A stretch of DNA of 64,000 nucleotides from an uncultured Lutibacter sp. Lineage in GTDB: Bacteria > Bacteroidota > Bacteroidia > Flavobacteriales > Flavobacteriaceae. Shown one piece after another: positions 27,706-35,169 of the stretch. How positions within the stretch are numbered: position 1 is the first letter of the stretch; the number at the start of each line of letters is the position of its first letter. A model generated the notes under the pieces. It was not told the origin of the DNA and did not search any database. It saw only the letters and a list, made by a program, of their open reading frames with translations. The stretch is taken from positions 344,860 to 408,859 of the forward strand of contig NZ_CANLRG010000002.1 of assembly GCF_947493565.1 (NCBI RefSeq), read 5' to 3'. The translations under genes were made by a program, and so were the position numbers.

Positions 27706-29541
27706 TTATAAAAAAGGTGAGGATTTACTAACTTCACCTTCATTATTTTCGCAATCTGCGTTGCTTTCTAATTCAGCTTGAAACTCTTCCATTACAGGTT
27801 TTACAGTGCTTTCAGGGATGTCAGCAACTCTTATATACATAAGTCCATCTACAGCATTGTTAAATTTAGGATCAACATTAAAAGCCACTAATCGAGCATT
27901 TTGTTTTACATACTTTTTGATTAGCACAGGGATACGTAAAGCTCCTGGTTCTATCTCATCAATTACTTTGTCAAATTTATTTAAATCTGCTTTTGCTTCA
28001 TCAAAAACAAAATCTTTGTCTGCATCTTTTAATTTAACCTTGTATTCTTTTTTAGGATGGATATATTGAGCAATATAAGGGTCGTAATAATGAGATTTCA
28101 TAAACTCAATCATTAAGGATTTTGAAAAATTTGAAAACTGGTTACTAATACTAACTCCACCTATCAAGTACTTATATTCAGGATGTCTTAATGTAATATG
28201 AACAATACCTTTCCAAAGTAAAAATAAAGGCATTGGTTTTTGTTGGTATTCTTTAATAATAAATGCACGTCCCATTTCAATAGAGTTTTCCATCATAGTA
28301 TAGAGTTCAGGCTCAAACTTAAACAGTGTATGTATGTAAAATCCTTGAACGCCATATTTTTTGTAAATATTTTTTCCAAGTCCCATACGATAAGCACCCA
28401 CTAAACATTTTTTATAATCATCCCATAAAAATAAATGATGGTAGTATTTGTCAAATTCATCTAAATCTATAGATTCATTAGTTCCTTCACCAACTTCTCT
28501 AAAGGTAATTTCACGAAGTCTGCCAATTTCAAACATAATGTTTGGTATGGATTTGCTTGGGGCAAAAAACACCTCATAATTTTTACTTTTTAGCAAGCGA
28601 CCATTGTTTTCTCTGAGCTGATTCACTTCTTGAATCATTTTTTCAACATTTTTTTGGCCGACAATTTGTTTAGGAGGTTTCGGTATTTTTAATGAAGACG
28701 TACTTAATGTTTTGGACTTTTTTTCAAATGGGTTAGCTAACATATATGTTTTTCTACGAATAAAGTCGCAAAAATCTTGTGTGCATTTGTATTCTTCCTG
28801 GTCAGCTACTTGTATGGCTCTTCCAATTCGAACTTTAATTACACGTTCTTTTTGTGACAAAAGTTCTGATGGAAGTTTAGCGGTACGTAATTTGGGGTTT
28901 AACTTAGATAAAAAATAAAATAATCGACTATTTTTTGCGTGAAAATAGATAGGAATAACTGGAACTTTTGCCTTTTGGATTAATTTGATAGCACCTTCTT
29001 CCCAAGGGCGATCTACAATCAACTTTCCGTCTTTATAGGTAGAAACCTCTCCTGCAGGAAATACGCCTAAAGGAAACCCTTGGTTAAGGTGATTTAAAGC
29101 ATTTTTGATTCCACCTATACTAGATTGAGCATCTTTCCTATCTTCAAAAGGATTCACAGGCATTATAAATTGTCGCATAGGTTCAATTCTATGCAGCAAA
29201 AAATTTCCTATTATTTTATAATCTGGTCTTTTTTCAATTAATAATTTTAATAATAAAATACCATCAATACCTCCTAACGGATGGTTTGAAACGGTAATAA
29301 AGGCCCCTGTTTTTGGAATTCTTCTTAAATCTTCTTCAGGAATTTCAAATTTAATTTGTAAATCGCTTAACAAAGCTGAAAAAAATTCTAAATCTTTTAA
29401 ATGTTTATTTTTATTATAAATTCTATTGATAGCAGAGATACGAAGAATTTTCATTAGTGACCAGCCAAAAAATGTGCCTACAAAGCCATATTTATCTAGG
29501 TTTATTACTTTTGCAACTTCTTTAGCAGTGACTAAACTCAT
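27706..29541 (-). CDS. olsF: Bifunctional acyltransferase, OlsF/GlsF-like (amino-acid lipid synthesis)
   Basis: A 611-residue fusion. Residues about 60-260 are a PlsC-like lysophospholipid acyltransferase with NHPLGGIDG (His87, Asp93; five residues between, as in this subfamily) and FPAGEVS. Residues about 310-520 are an OlsB-like N-acyltransferase of the hemolysin/GNAT type (EIGRLREITFREVGEGT, then EMGRAFIIKEYQ and LIGGVSIS). Fused enzymes of this layout, named OlsF, make ornithine lipids in Serratia and Flavobacterium; the separate Bacteroides pair GlsB/GlsA makes glycine lipids. The N-acyl half would add a 3-hydroxy fatty acid to the amino acid, and the PlsC half the second acyl chain. The amino acid cannot be read from sequence. 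Confidence 0.82.
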   Translation of the reverse strand: MSLVTAKEVAKVINLDKYGFVGTFFGWSLMKILRISAINRIYNKNKHLKDLEFFSALLSDLQIKFEIPEEDLRRIPKTGAFITVSNHPLGGIDGILLLKLLIEKRPDYKIIGNFLLHRIEPMRQFIMPVNPFEDRKDAQSSIGGIKNALNHLNQGFPLGVFPAGEVSTYKDGKLIVDRPWEEGAIKLIQKAKVPVIPIYFHAKNSRLFYFLSKLNPKLRTAKLPSELLSQKERVIKVRIGRAIQVADQEEYKCTQDFCDFIRRKTYMLANPFEKKSKTLSTSSLKIPKPPKQIVGQKNVEKMIQEVNQLRENNGRLLKSKNYEVFFAPSKSIPNIMFEIGRLREITFREVGEGTNESIDLDEFDKYYHHLFLWDDYKKCLVGAYRMGLGKNIYKKYGVQGFYIHTLFKFEPELYTMMENSIEMGRAFIIKEYQQKPMPLFLLWKGIVHITLRHPEYKYLIGGVSISNQFSNFSKSLMIEFMKSHYYDPYIAQYIHPKKEYKVKLKDADKDFVFDEAKADLNKFDKVIDEIEPGALRIPVLIKKYVKQNARLVAFNVDPKFNNAVDGLMYIRVADIPESTVKPVMEEFQAELESNADCENNEGEVSKSSPFL

Positions 29542-29576
29542 TTATTGTAAATTAAGGGAAATACAAAAATACACTT

Positions 29577-30824
29577 TTATTTTATAACTAATTGAACAGT
29601 TCCTTGTGTAGATTGTTTTAAAAGAGTTTCTCCTTTTTGTTCAATTTTTTTGATAGCATTTTCTGTAGCATGTCTTATGGTGTAAAGTACTACATTTTCA
29701 AAATACGTAATAGTATAATTTAAACTAATTTCATTTAAAAATTGAGTGAAATTATTGAACTTATCTTCAATACAAACAGAGAAACTTAAAGCAGAGTTTT
29801 GAATTAAATTTACTTTTAATTTAAAGGTATGCAATACTTTAAAAATATCACTTAAATTAGATTCAACCATAAATGAAAAATCTTTAGCAGAAATTGAAAC
29901 TAAAATTTGTTGTTGTTTTAAGATGAAACAAGATACCTCAGGAACTAAATAATGACCTTTGCTAACGGTGGTTCCTACATTTTTTAAGTTATCAAATGAA
30001 CGAACATACAAAGGGATGTTTTTATTTTCAAGGGGTTTTAATGTTTTTGGATGTATGACTGAAGCTCCATAAAACGCCATTTCAATTGCTTCGTTATATG
30101 AAATTTGTTCTAAAAGTTGTGTGTTTTCAAAATAGCGAGGATCTGCATTAAGAACCCCTTCAACATCTTTCCAAATAGTTAGGCTTTGAGCGTTTAAACA
30201 ATAGGCAAAAATTGCAGCACTATAATCAGATCCTTCACGACCTAAAGTTGTTGTGTTTTTGTTTGAGCTTTGTCCTAAAAAACCTTGTGTTATAAATAGC
30301 TTATTTTTATCTAAACGTTGGATAGTTGTAATAGTTTTTTCCCAATCTACTTTTGCATCTCTATAATTGGCATCGGTTTTTATAAAATCTCTTACATCAA
30401 TCCAATTATTGGGGATGTTATTTTCATTAAGATAAAAGCTAATTATTTTGGTAGAAAGTAGTTCGCCAAAACCAACTATTTGATCATAAATATAATTATA
30501 ATCTGTCGATTTATTGGTGATTAAAAATCCACTTAAATGTCCAAATAAAGTTTCTATCTCTGTGTCAATAAGATGTTTTTTTGAGTTAAATAACTCAGTA
30601 GTAATTGTTAAGTGATAGTTTTTCGTATAATTTATATGCTGATTTAAATCTTTTGATTTTTGGTAATAGGCAGTTACAATTTTTTCAAAAGCATTGGTCA
30701 TTTTACCCATGGCAGAAATTACAATTAAGGTGTTTTCAAAGCCTTCTTTTTTCAATACTTTTAGTATGTTTTTTACCCCAATTGCATCTTTTACAGACGC
30801 ACCACCAAATTTAAAAACCTTCAT
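29577..30824 (-). CDS. lysC: Aspartate kinase
   Basis: A 415-residue monofunctional aspartokinase, the first step to lysine, threonine, methionine and diaminopimelate. The N-terminal kinase motif is KFGGASVKD (5-13). TTLGREGSDYSAA near 190 is the aspartate/ATP site, and KDVEGVLNADPR follows. The last about 110 residues form ACT regulatory domains, though they are divergent (VSISAKDFSFM). There is no fused homoserine dehydrogenase. It lies 3 bp downstream of a GNAT gene and diverges with it from fbp. Confidence 0.93.
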   Translation of the reverse strand: MKVFKFGGASVKDAIGVKNILKVLKKEGFENTLIVISAMGKMTNAFEKIVTAYYQKSKDLNQHINYTKNYHLTITTELFNSKKHLIDTEIETLFGHLSGFLITNKSTDYNYIYDQIVGFGELLSTKIISFYLNENNIPNNWIDVRDFIKTDANYRDAKVDWEKTITTIQRLDKNKLFITQGFLGQSSNKNTTTLGREGSDYSAAIFAYCLNAQSLTIWKDVEGVLNADPRYFENTQLLEQISYNEAIEMAFYGASVIHPKTLKPLENKNIPLYVRSFDNLKNVGTTVSKGHYLVPEVSCFILKQQQILVSISAKDFSFMVESNLSDIFKVLHTFKLKVNLIQNSALSFSVCIEDKFNNFTQFLNEISLNYTITYFENVVLYTIRHATENAIKKIEQKGETLLKQSTQGTVQLVIK

Positions 30825-30827
30825 AAA

Positions 30828-31307
30828 TTATAAGTTTTCTATGTAATTTTTAATAGCTTGTTCTTCAAGTTGAACTGTATCCCAATCTCTTAAAATAGTG
30901 GCTCCAGTTTTTTTATAAAAATCAATTGCTGGAGTGTTCCAATCCAACACTACCCATTCAATTCGTTTCACCCCTTTTTTATATCCATATTCAATAACTT
31001 TAGTATATAGAGCACTTCCAATTTTATAGCCTCTTTTTTCTTCCGTAACAATTAAATCTTCAAGGTGAATTGTTGGTCCTTTCCACGTAGAATATCTTGG
31101 GTAAAATAGTGCCATTCCAACTATTTCATTGTCCATTTCGGCAACAAAAGTTTTAAATAATGGAAATTCTCCAAACCCATCATTTGTTAGCTTTTCAATG
31201 GTAACTTCTACAGCATCAGCTTCTTTTTCAAAATGCGCTAATTCCTTTATTAATTTTAGAACAGCAGGCATATCTTTGCTTTTACCTTCTCTAATTATAA
31301 AACTCAT
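30828..31307 (-). CDS. GNAT N-acetyltransferase, diamine/thialysine acetyltransferase-like
   Basis: A 159-residue acetyltransferase. The sequence follows the SAT1/SAT2 pattern: IREGKSKDMPAVLKLIKELA at the N-terminus, ALFYPRYSTWKGPTIHLEDLIV in the middle, the acetyl-CoA loop KRGYKIGSAL near 96, and WNTPAIDFYKKTGA. Relatives acetylate spermidine or thialysine. It forms a two-gene unit with lysC (3-bp gap), which hints at a lysine-like substrate; this is only an inference. Confidence 0.85.
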   Translation of the reverse strand: MSFIIREGKSKDMPAVLKLIKELAHFEKEADAVEVTIEKLTNDGFGEFPLFKTFVAEMDNEIVGMALFYPRYSTWKGPTIHLEDLIVTEEKRGYKIGSALYTKVIEYGYKKGVKRIEWVVLDWNTPAIDFYKKTGATILRDWDTVQLEEQAIKNYIENL

Positions 31308-31434
31308 TTTTTAAAACTTAAATTTAATTGTGTTGGCTAAAGTAAAAAATCTTTACTCAAAGTATCTTACAAACAAATGTCTTTTTAAAAATAATTTTCT
31401 CGATATTTGCATAATCACACAACTATCTGCTACA

Positions 31435-32457
31435 ATGGAAAAAAGTAATCTCACTTTAGGTGAATTTATTATTGAAAATCAAAAACATTACAAATCTACT
31501 TCTGGAGAATTTAACCGTTTATTAAGCTCTATTAAATTAGCGGCTAAAGTTGTTAATTACAAAGTTAACAAAGCCGGATTGGTAGATATTTTAGGAGATG
31601 CTGGAGATACCAATGTTCAAGGAGAAGATCAACAAAAATTAGATGTCTATGCAAATAATGTGTTTATGCAAACACTTATAAATAGAGAAATTGTTTGTGG
31701 TATTGCCAGTGAAGAAGAAGATGATTACGTTACTATTAAAGGAAAACATGAAACCAATGAGAATAAATATGTGGTTTTAATTGATCCCTTAGATGGCTCT
31801 TCTAATATAGATGTAAATGTTTCAGTAGGAACTATTTTTTCAATTTATAGAAGAGTTACTCCAATAGGTACTCCTGTTGAAAAAGTTGACTTTTTACAAC
31901 GCGGCAATCAACAAGTTGCTGCTGGTTATGTGGTTTATGGAACTTCTACCATGTTAGTGTACACATCTGGACATGGGGTAAATGGGTTTACATTAAATCC
32001 AGCAATTGGATCTTTTTATTTATCACATCCAAATATGAGATTTCCTGAAAAAGGAAAAATTTATTCTATAAACGAAGGAAATTATGTGCATTTTCCTCAA
32101 GGAGTAAAAGATTATTTAAAATACTGTCAGGAAGAAAAAGAAGACAGACCATATACTTCACGTTATATAGGTTCATTAGTTTCAGATTTTCATAGAAATA
32201 TGATTAAGGGAGGAATTTATATTTACCCAACAAGTTCAATAGGACCCAAAGGAAAATTGCGTTTATTGTATGAATGTAACCCCATGGCATTTTTAGCAGA
32301 ACAAGCCAATGGAAAAGCCAGTGATGGGTATAAACGCATTTTAGATATTAAGCCAACAGAACTTCACCAACGTGTTCCTTTTTTTTGCGGAAGTAAAAAT
32401 ATGGTTGAAAAGGCGGAAGAGTTTATGAGTAAATACCCAAAGGATGCCGATTATTAA
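31435..32457 (+). CDS. fbp: Fructose-1,6-bisphosphatase class I
   Basis: A 340-residue gluconeogenic phosphatase. The conserved metal and substrate site is [16 protein letters not shown] (about 114-129), with the [12 protein letters not shown] loop before it and [12 protein letters not shown] later. The start is placed at ATG 31435 ([11 protein letters not shown]), which gives the family length. An upstream ATG at 31330 would add 35 residues that look unlike any FBPase N-terminus. A GATATTTG element 25-35 bp upstream of 31435 is close to the -7 consensus. It diverges from the GNAT-lysC pair. Confidence 0.94.
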   Translation: MEKSNLTLGEFIIENQKHYKSTSGEFNRLLSSIKLAAKVVNYKVNKAGLVDILGDAGDTNVQGEDQQKLDVYANNVFMQTLINREIVCGIASEEEDDYVTIKGKHETNENKYVVLIDPLDGSSNIDVNVSVGTIFSIYRRVTPIGTPVEKVDFLQRGNQQVAAGYVVYGTSTMLVYTSGHGVNGFTLNPAIGSFYLSHPNMRFPEKGKIYSINEGNYVHFPQGVKDYLKYCQEEKEDRPYTSRYIGSLVSDFHRNMIKGGIYIYPTSSIGPKGKLRLLYECNPMAFLAEQANGKASDGYKRILDIKPTELHQRVPFFCGSKNMVEKAEEFMSKYPKDADY

Positions 32458-32642
32458 TTATAAGGAGAAACCTAATTTTAAAAAGTTAGATTGAAGTTGT
32501 AAACAGCCTAAAAAATGATTACACACCTATTTTACAATCTTGAAAGACAATCGAACTAAATTCTTCTTCAATTTTTTTTACAACTGATTGCCAATAATTT
32601 TTTGGAATTTTAAAAATAAATTCTCAAAAAATATTTTTTAAA

Positions 32643-32665
32643 GTTAGGAATCCTTACTATATTTG
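32643..32665 (+). promoter_or_regulatory. Promoter -7 element abutted by a palindromic operator candidate
   Basis: TATATTTG (32658-32665) matches the flavobacterial TAnnTTTG box, 42 bp before the thioredoxin-like gene. Directly before it is GTTAGGAATCCTTAC (32643-32657), palindromic at 12 of 15 positions. No TTG box lies at the usual -33 spacing. A related palindrome, GTTAGGATTGCTAAC, occurs at 32959-32973. A repressor such as the MarR protein of this island could bind here. Confidence 0.5.
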
Positions 32666-32707
32666 TCATGGTAATACTACCAAAACATAACTTAAAACAT
32701 TAGTAAA

Positions 32708-32941
32708 ATGGCAAAATCAATTTTTTATCACGCAGGATGTCCGGTATGCATTAGTGCAGAACACGACATCGTTAATTTAATTGGTGCTGACAATGTAGAA
32801 CTTGTTCACATTGGAGAATACCGTAATCGTATTGAAGAAGCAGAAAAAGCAGGTGTGAAATCTGTTCCAGCTTTGATAACACCTAATGGAAATGTACTAC
32901 ATATCAATTTTGGTGCTTCTATGGCTGAGGTAAAAGGCTAA
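32708..32941 (+). CDS. Small thioredoxin-like protein with a CPVC motif
   Basis: A 77-residue thioredoxin/glutaredoxin-like protein. The active site is GCPVC (Cys11, Cys14) after the strand KSIFYH, followed by a helix with ISAEHDIVNLIG. The cis-proline is in KSVPALIT (about 56-63), and GASMAEVKG ends the protein. It is cytoplasmic and shorter than thioredoxin. It is the first gene of an island that also encodes DUF2024, a decayed truncated haemoglobin and a MarR regulator. A hairpin terminator follows, so it may be transcribed alone or with read-through. Confidence 0.8.
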   Translation: MAKSIFYHAGCPVCISAEHDIVNLIGADNVELVHIGEYRNRIEEAEKAGVKSVPALITPNGNVLHINFGASMAEVKG

Positions 32942-32948
32942 AAAATTT

Positions 32949-32988
32949 GCCCTGCATTGTTAGGATTGCTAACTTTACAGGGCTTTTT
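32949..32988 (+). terminator. Rho-independent terminator after the thioredoxin-like gene
   Basis: Outer arms GCCCTG / CAGGGC and inner arms GTTAG / CTAAC form a two-part stem followed by TTTTTAT. The inner stem includes GTTAGGATTGCTAAC (32959-32973), which resembles the operator candidate at 32643. Confidence 0.7.
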
Positions 32989-33079
32989 ATTTAAAACAAT
33001 ATAAAGTTAGTATTAAACATTGTTTTGCTTTTAATCTTTTAATAGGATTATAGCTAACAACAAACATAAATTAAATAAA

Positions 33080-33343
33080 ATGAAAGTAGCAGTTTGGGAT
33101 ACTTATGTAACAAAAAAAGATGGAAGCATCATGCACTTCGACATCATTGCTCCACAGGAAATTAAAGACACTGCCGTAATTTACAATTATGGTAGAGATT
33201 ACTTAAAAGTAAAAGGACAAGGTGGACAACCTTTAACATCAAAGGAATGCAGGTTTTGCCACATTGAAACCGTCAAACCACAATGGCAAGCAGAAATAAA
33301 TCAAAAAGGTTACTTCATTATTGAAATGGAAAATTGCAAATAA
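33080..33343 (+). CDS. DUF2024 family protein
   Basis: An 87-residue protein that matches DUF2024 from end to end. The conserved parts are KVAVWDTYVTKKDGSIMHFD at the N-terminus, LTSKECRFCHIE with a Cys-x2-Cys-His cluster, and the C-terminal NQKGYFIIEMENC. The family has a solved structure but no known function to my knowledge. The Cys/His cluster suggests metal or redox chemistry. It overlaps the truncated haemoglobin pseudogene by 10 bp. Confidence 0.82.
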   Translation: MKVAVWDTYVTKKDGSIMHFDIIAPQEIKDTAVIYNYGRDYLKVKGQGGQPLTSKECRFCHIETVKPQWQAEINQKGYFIIEMENCK

Positions 33344-33715
33344 AGTTAGATATTACAAATCGAAAGGATATAGAACTTATAGAGAATACTTTTTATGGTA
33401 GATTAAGAAACAACTCTGTTTTGAGTTATGTTTTTAACGATATAGTCAAAATAAATTGGGGAACTCACCTTTCAATAAGGTATTCTTTTTGTGCAAGTAT
33501 CTTATCAAGAGAACACAGTTTTTTGAGCAATCCAATGCAGAAGCATATTGCGTTGAGGAAGCAGACGACAATGAGTGAAGTTGAACTTTCGGATTGGCTG
33601 TCACTTTTTATCCAAACAACTGATGAGTTATTTAAAGACGAAAAAAGCCGAAGAAGCAAAAACAAGAGCAACCAATATTGCCTGATTGATGTTGTATAAA
33701 ATTCAAACCATATGA
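33334..33715 (+). pseudogene. Decayed group III truncated haemoglobin
   Basis: Residues 1-110 of the frame from TTG 33334 follow group III truncated haemoglobins: DITNRKDIELIENTFYGRLR, YVFNDIVKINWGTHL, then NPMQKHIAL with the proximal His71. The frame then breaks. Six A at 33641-33646, instead of five, shift it into KSRRSKNKSNQ and a stop at 33699. Removing one A restores DEKAEEAKTRATNIA, but a TGA at 33683-33685 follows before LMLYKIQ, the normal family C-terminus, ending at 33715 within the MarR start. A usually conserved Trp is Cys53 (SFCASIL), and the start is TTG. Together these look like true decay rather than one sequencing slip. The haem pocket helix may survive in a truncated product. 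Confidence 0.75.
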
Positions 33716-34317
33716 ATAAATCATCTTTTCACTTAACCGAGCAAAACCAAAAAATAGAAAGCCGTATTGTGGTGGCTTTAGAACGAATTTCAGAAGCATT
33801 TAGAGTGTTGCTGTGGAATGAAAGCAAACAAAATTCACTAAGTCCTATTCAAATTCAGATTTTGATATTCATCTCTTTCCATTCCGTTGAAAAATGTAAA
33901 GTAGGATATTTGGCAAATGAGTTCAACATGACCAAAGCCACTATTAGTGATAGCGTTAAAGTTTTGCTTTCTAAAGAATTAGTTACTAAAGAGATAGACC
34001 CAATTGACACAAGAAGTTACACCCTTTCGCTTACTGATGAAGGGAAAAAAATAGCAAAAAAAGCATCATTTTTTGCTTCGTCGATAGAACAACCAATTGA
34101 AAAATTGACCGAAGAACAAAAAATAATAATGCTTAACGGATTGCTGAAATTGATTTATGACTTGAACAAGTCAGGAATAATTACCATTCAAAGAATGTGT
34201 TTTAATTGTTCATATTACAAAACTGAAAAAGGATTACATTATTGCAACTTACTAAATACAAAACTTGCCGAATCTGAAATTCGAGTGGACTGCCCAGAGC
34301 ACGAAACAATAACGTGA
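33712..34317 (+). CDS. MarR family regulator with a C-terminal four-cysteine motif
   Basis: A 201-residue regulator. Residues 20-150 are a MarR winged helix: LSPIQIQILIFIS, the recognition region GYLANEFNMTKATISDSVKVLLSKELV and the wing DPIDTRSYTLSLTDEGK. The last 40 residues add a cysteine motif, Cys163-x2-Cys166, Cys178 and Cys194 (MCFNCSYY, HYCNLL, VDCPEH). Such a set could bind an Fe-S cluster or zinc and sense redox or nitric oxide. It overlaps the end of the decayed haemoglobin gene and likely controls the island. Confidence 0.82.
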   Translation: MNKSSFHLTEQNQKIESRIVVALERISEAFRVLLWNESKQNSLSPIQIQILIFISFHSVEKCKVGYLANEFNMTKATISDSVKVLLSKELVTKEIDPIDTRSYTLSLTDEGKKIAKKASFFASSIEQPIEKLTEEQKIIMLNGLLKLIYDLNKSGIITIQRMCFNCSYYKTEKGLHYCNLLNTKLAESEIRVDCPEHETIT

Positions 34318-34449
34318 AAAAGAATAAAGGATAGCTTGTACATGACCTTATTGAGGCTTTAAAATTAGCAGTCAAATTAGTTTTAATCTTATAAAGTTAA
34401 ACAATATCACTATAAATACATTCGATTTTTAAGTGTCAAAATCGTTCGT

Positions 34450-34457
34450 TACCTTTG
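34450..34457 (+). promoter_or_regulatory. Flavobacterial -7 element before sodB
   Basis: TACCTTTG fits TAnnTTTG and lies 34 bp before the superoxide dismutase start. No clear TTG box is seen at the -33 distance. The rest of 34318-34491 shows nothing else I recognise. Confidence 0.45.
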
Positions 34458-34491
34458 AATACTTTTTAATTTTAACTAAAAAATTACAATT

Positions 34492-35100
34492 ATGGCTTTT
34501 GAATTACCAAAATTACCGTACGCTTATGATGCGTTAGAACCACATATTGATGCAAGAACAATGGAAATACACCATACTAAACATCATGCTGGATATACCA
34601 ACAATTTAAACAATGCAATTGCTGGAACAGATTTAGAAGGAAAATCTATTGAAGATATTATCACAGGATTAGACATGAATAACGCTGCAGTTAGAAATAA
34701 CGGAGGAGGTTATTACAATCACTGTATGTTTTGGGAAGTAATGAACCCTGAAAATAAAGGGTACTTATCTGGAGAATTAAAAGATGCAATTATTGCTGAA
34801 TATGGATCAGTAGATGCATTTAAAGATGTATTTGCTAAAGCAGCTGCAACTAGATTTGGATCTGGATGGGCTTGGTTGTGTGTTCATAAAGGAGGTAAAG
34901 TAGAAGTTTGTTCTACACCAAACCAAGATAATCCTTTAATGCCTGGAGTTGCTTGTGGAGGAACACCTATATTGGCTTTAGACGTTTGGGAACATGCTTA
35001 TTATTTACATTACCAAAATAGAAGACCAGATTATATTAACGCATTTTTTAATGTGATTAACTGGAATGAAGTTGAAAAACGTTATGCTGCGGCAAAATAA
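34492..35100 (+). CDS. sodB: Iron/manganese superoxide dismutase
   Basis: A 202-residue cytoplasmic superoxide dismutase. The metal ligands are in place: His27 (EIHHTKHH), the His in [11 protein letters not shown], and the Asp/His pair of [15 protein letters not shown]. There is no signal peptide. Whether iron or manganese is used cannot be settled from these motifs. It is followed by a perfect hairpin terminator. Its place next to the haemoglobin/thioredoxin island fits a local group of oxidative-stress genes. Confidence 0.94.
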   Translation: MAFELPKLPYAYDALEPHIDARTMEIHHTKHHAGYTNNLNNAIAGTDLEGKSIEDIITGLDMNNAAVRNNGGGYYNHCMFWEVMNPENKGYLSGELKDAIIAEYGSVDAFKDVFAKAAATRFGSGWAWLCVHKGGKVEVCSTPNQDNPLMPGVACGGTPILALDVWEHAYYLHYQNRRPDYINAFFNVINWNEVEKRYAAAK

Positions 35101-35125
35101 AAGTACTACTACTAACTAAAAAATG

Positions 35126-35154
35126 AAAAGCTCACCAATTGGTGAGCTTTTTTA
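35126..35154. terminator. Bidirectional hairpin terminator after sodB
   Basis: A perfect palindrome with arms AAAAGCTCACCAA / TTGGTGAGCTTTT, followed by TTTA, lies between sodB and the convergent PurF-like gene. Confidence 0.8.
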
Positions 35155-35169
35155 TTGTAATGTTATTTA

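Noticed and set aside
31330..31434. N-terminal extension of fbp from an upstream ATG
   Set aside because: The added 35 residues do not resemble class I FBPase and the ATG at 31435 gives the family length.
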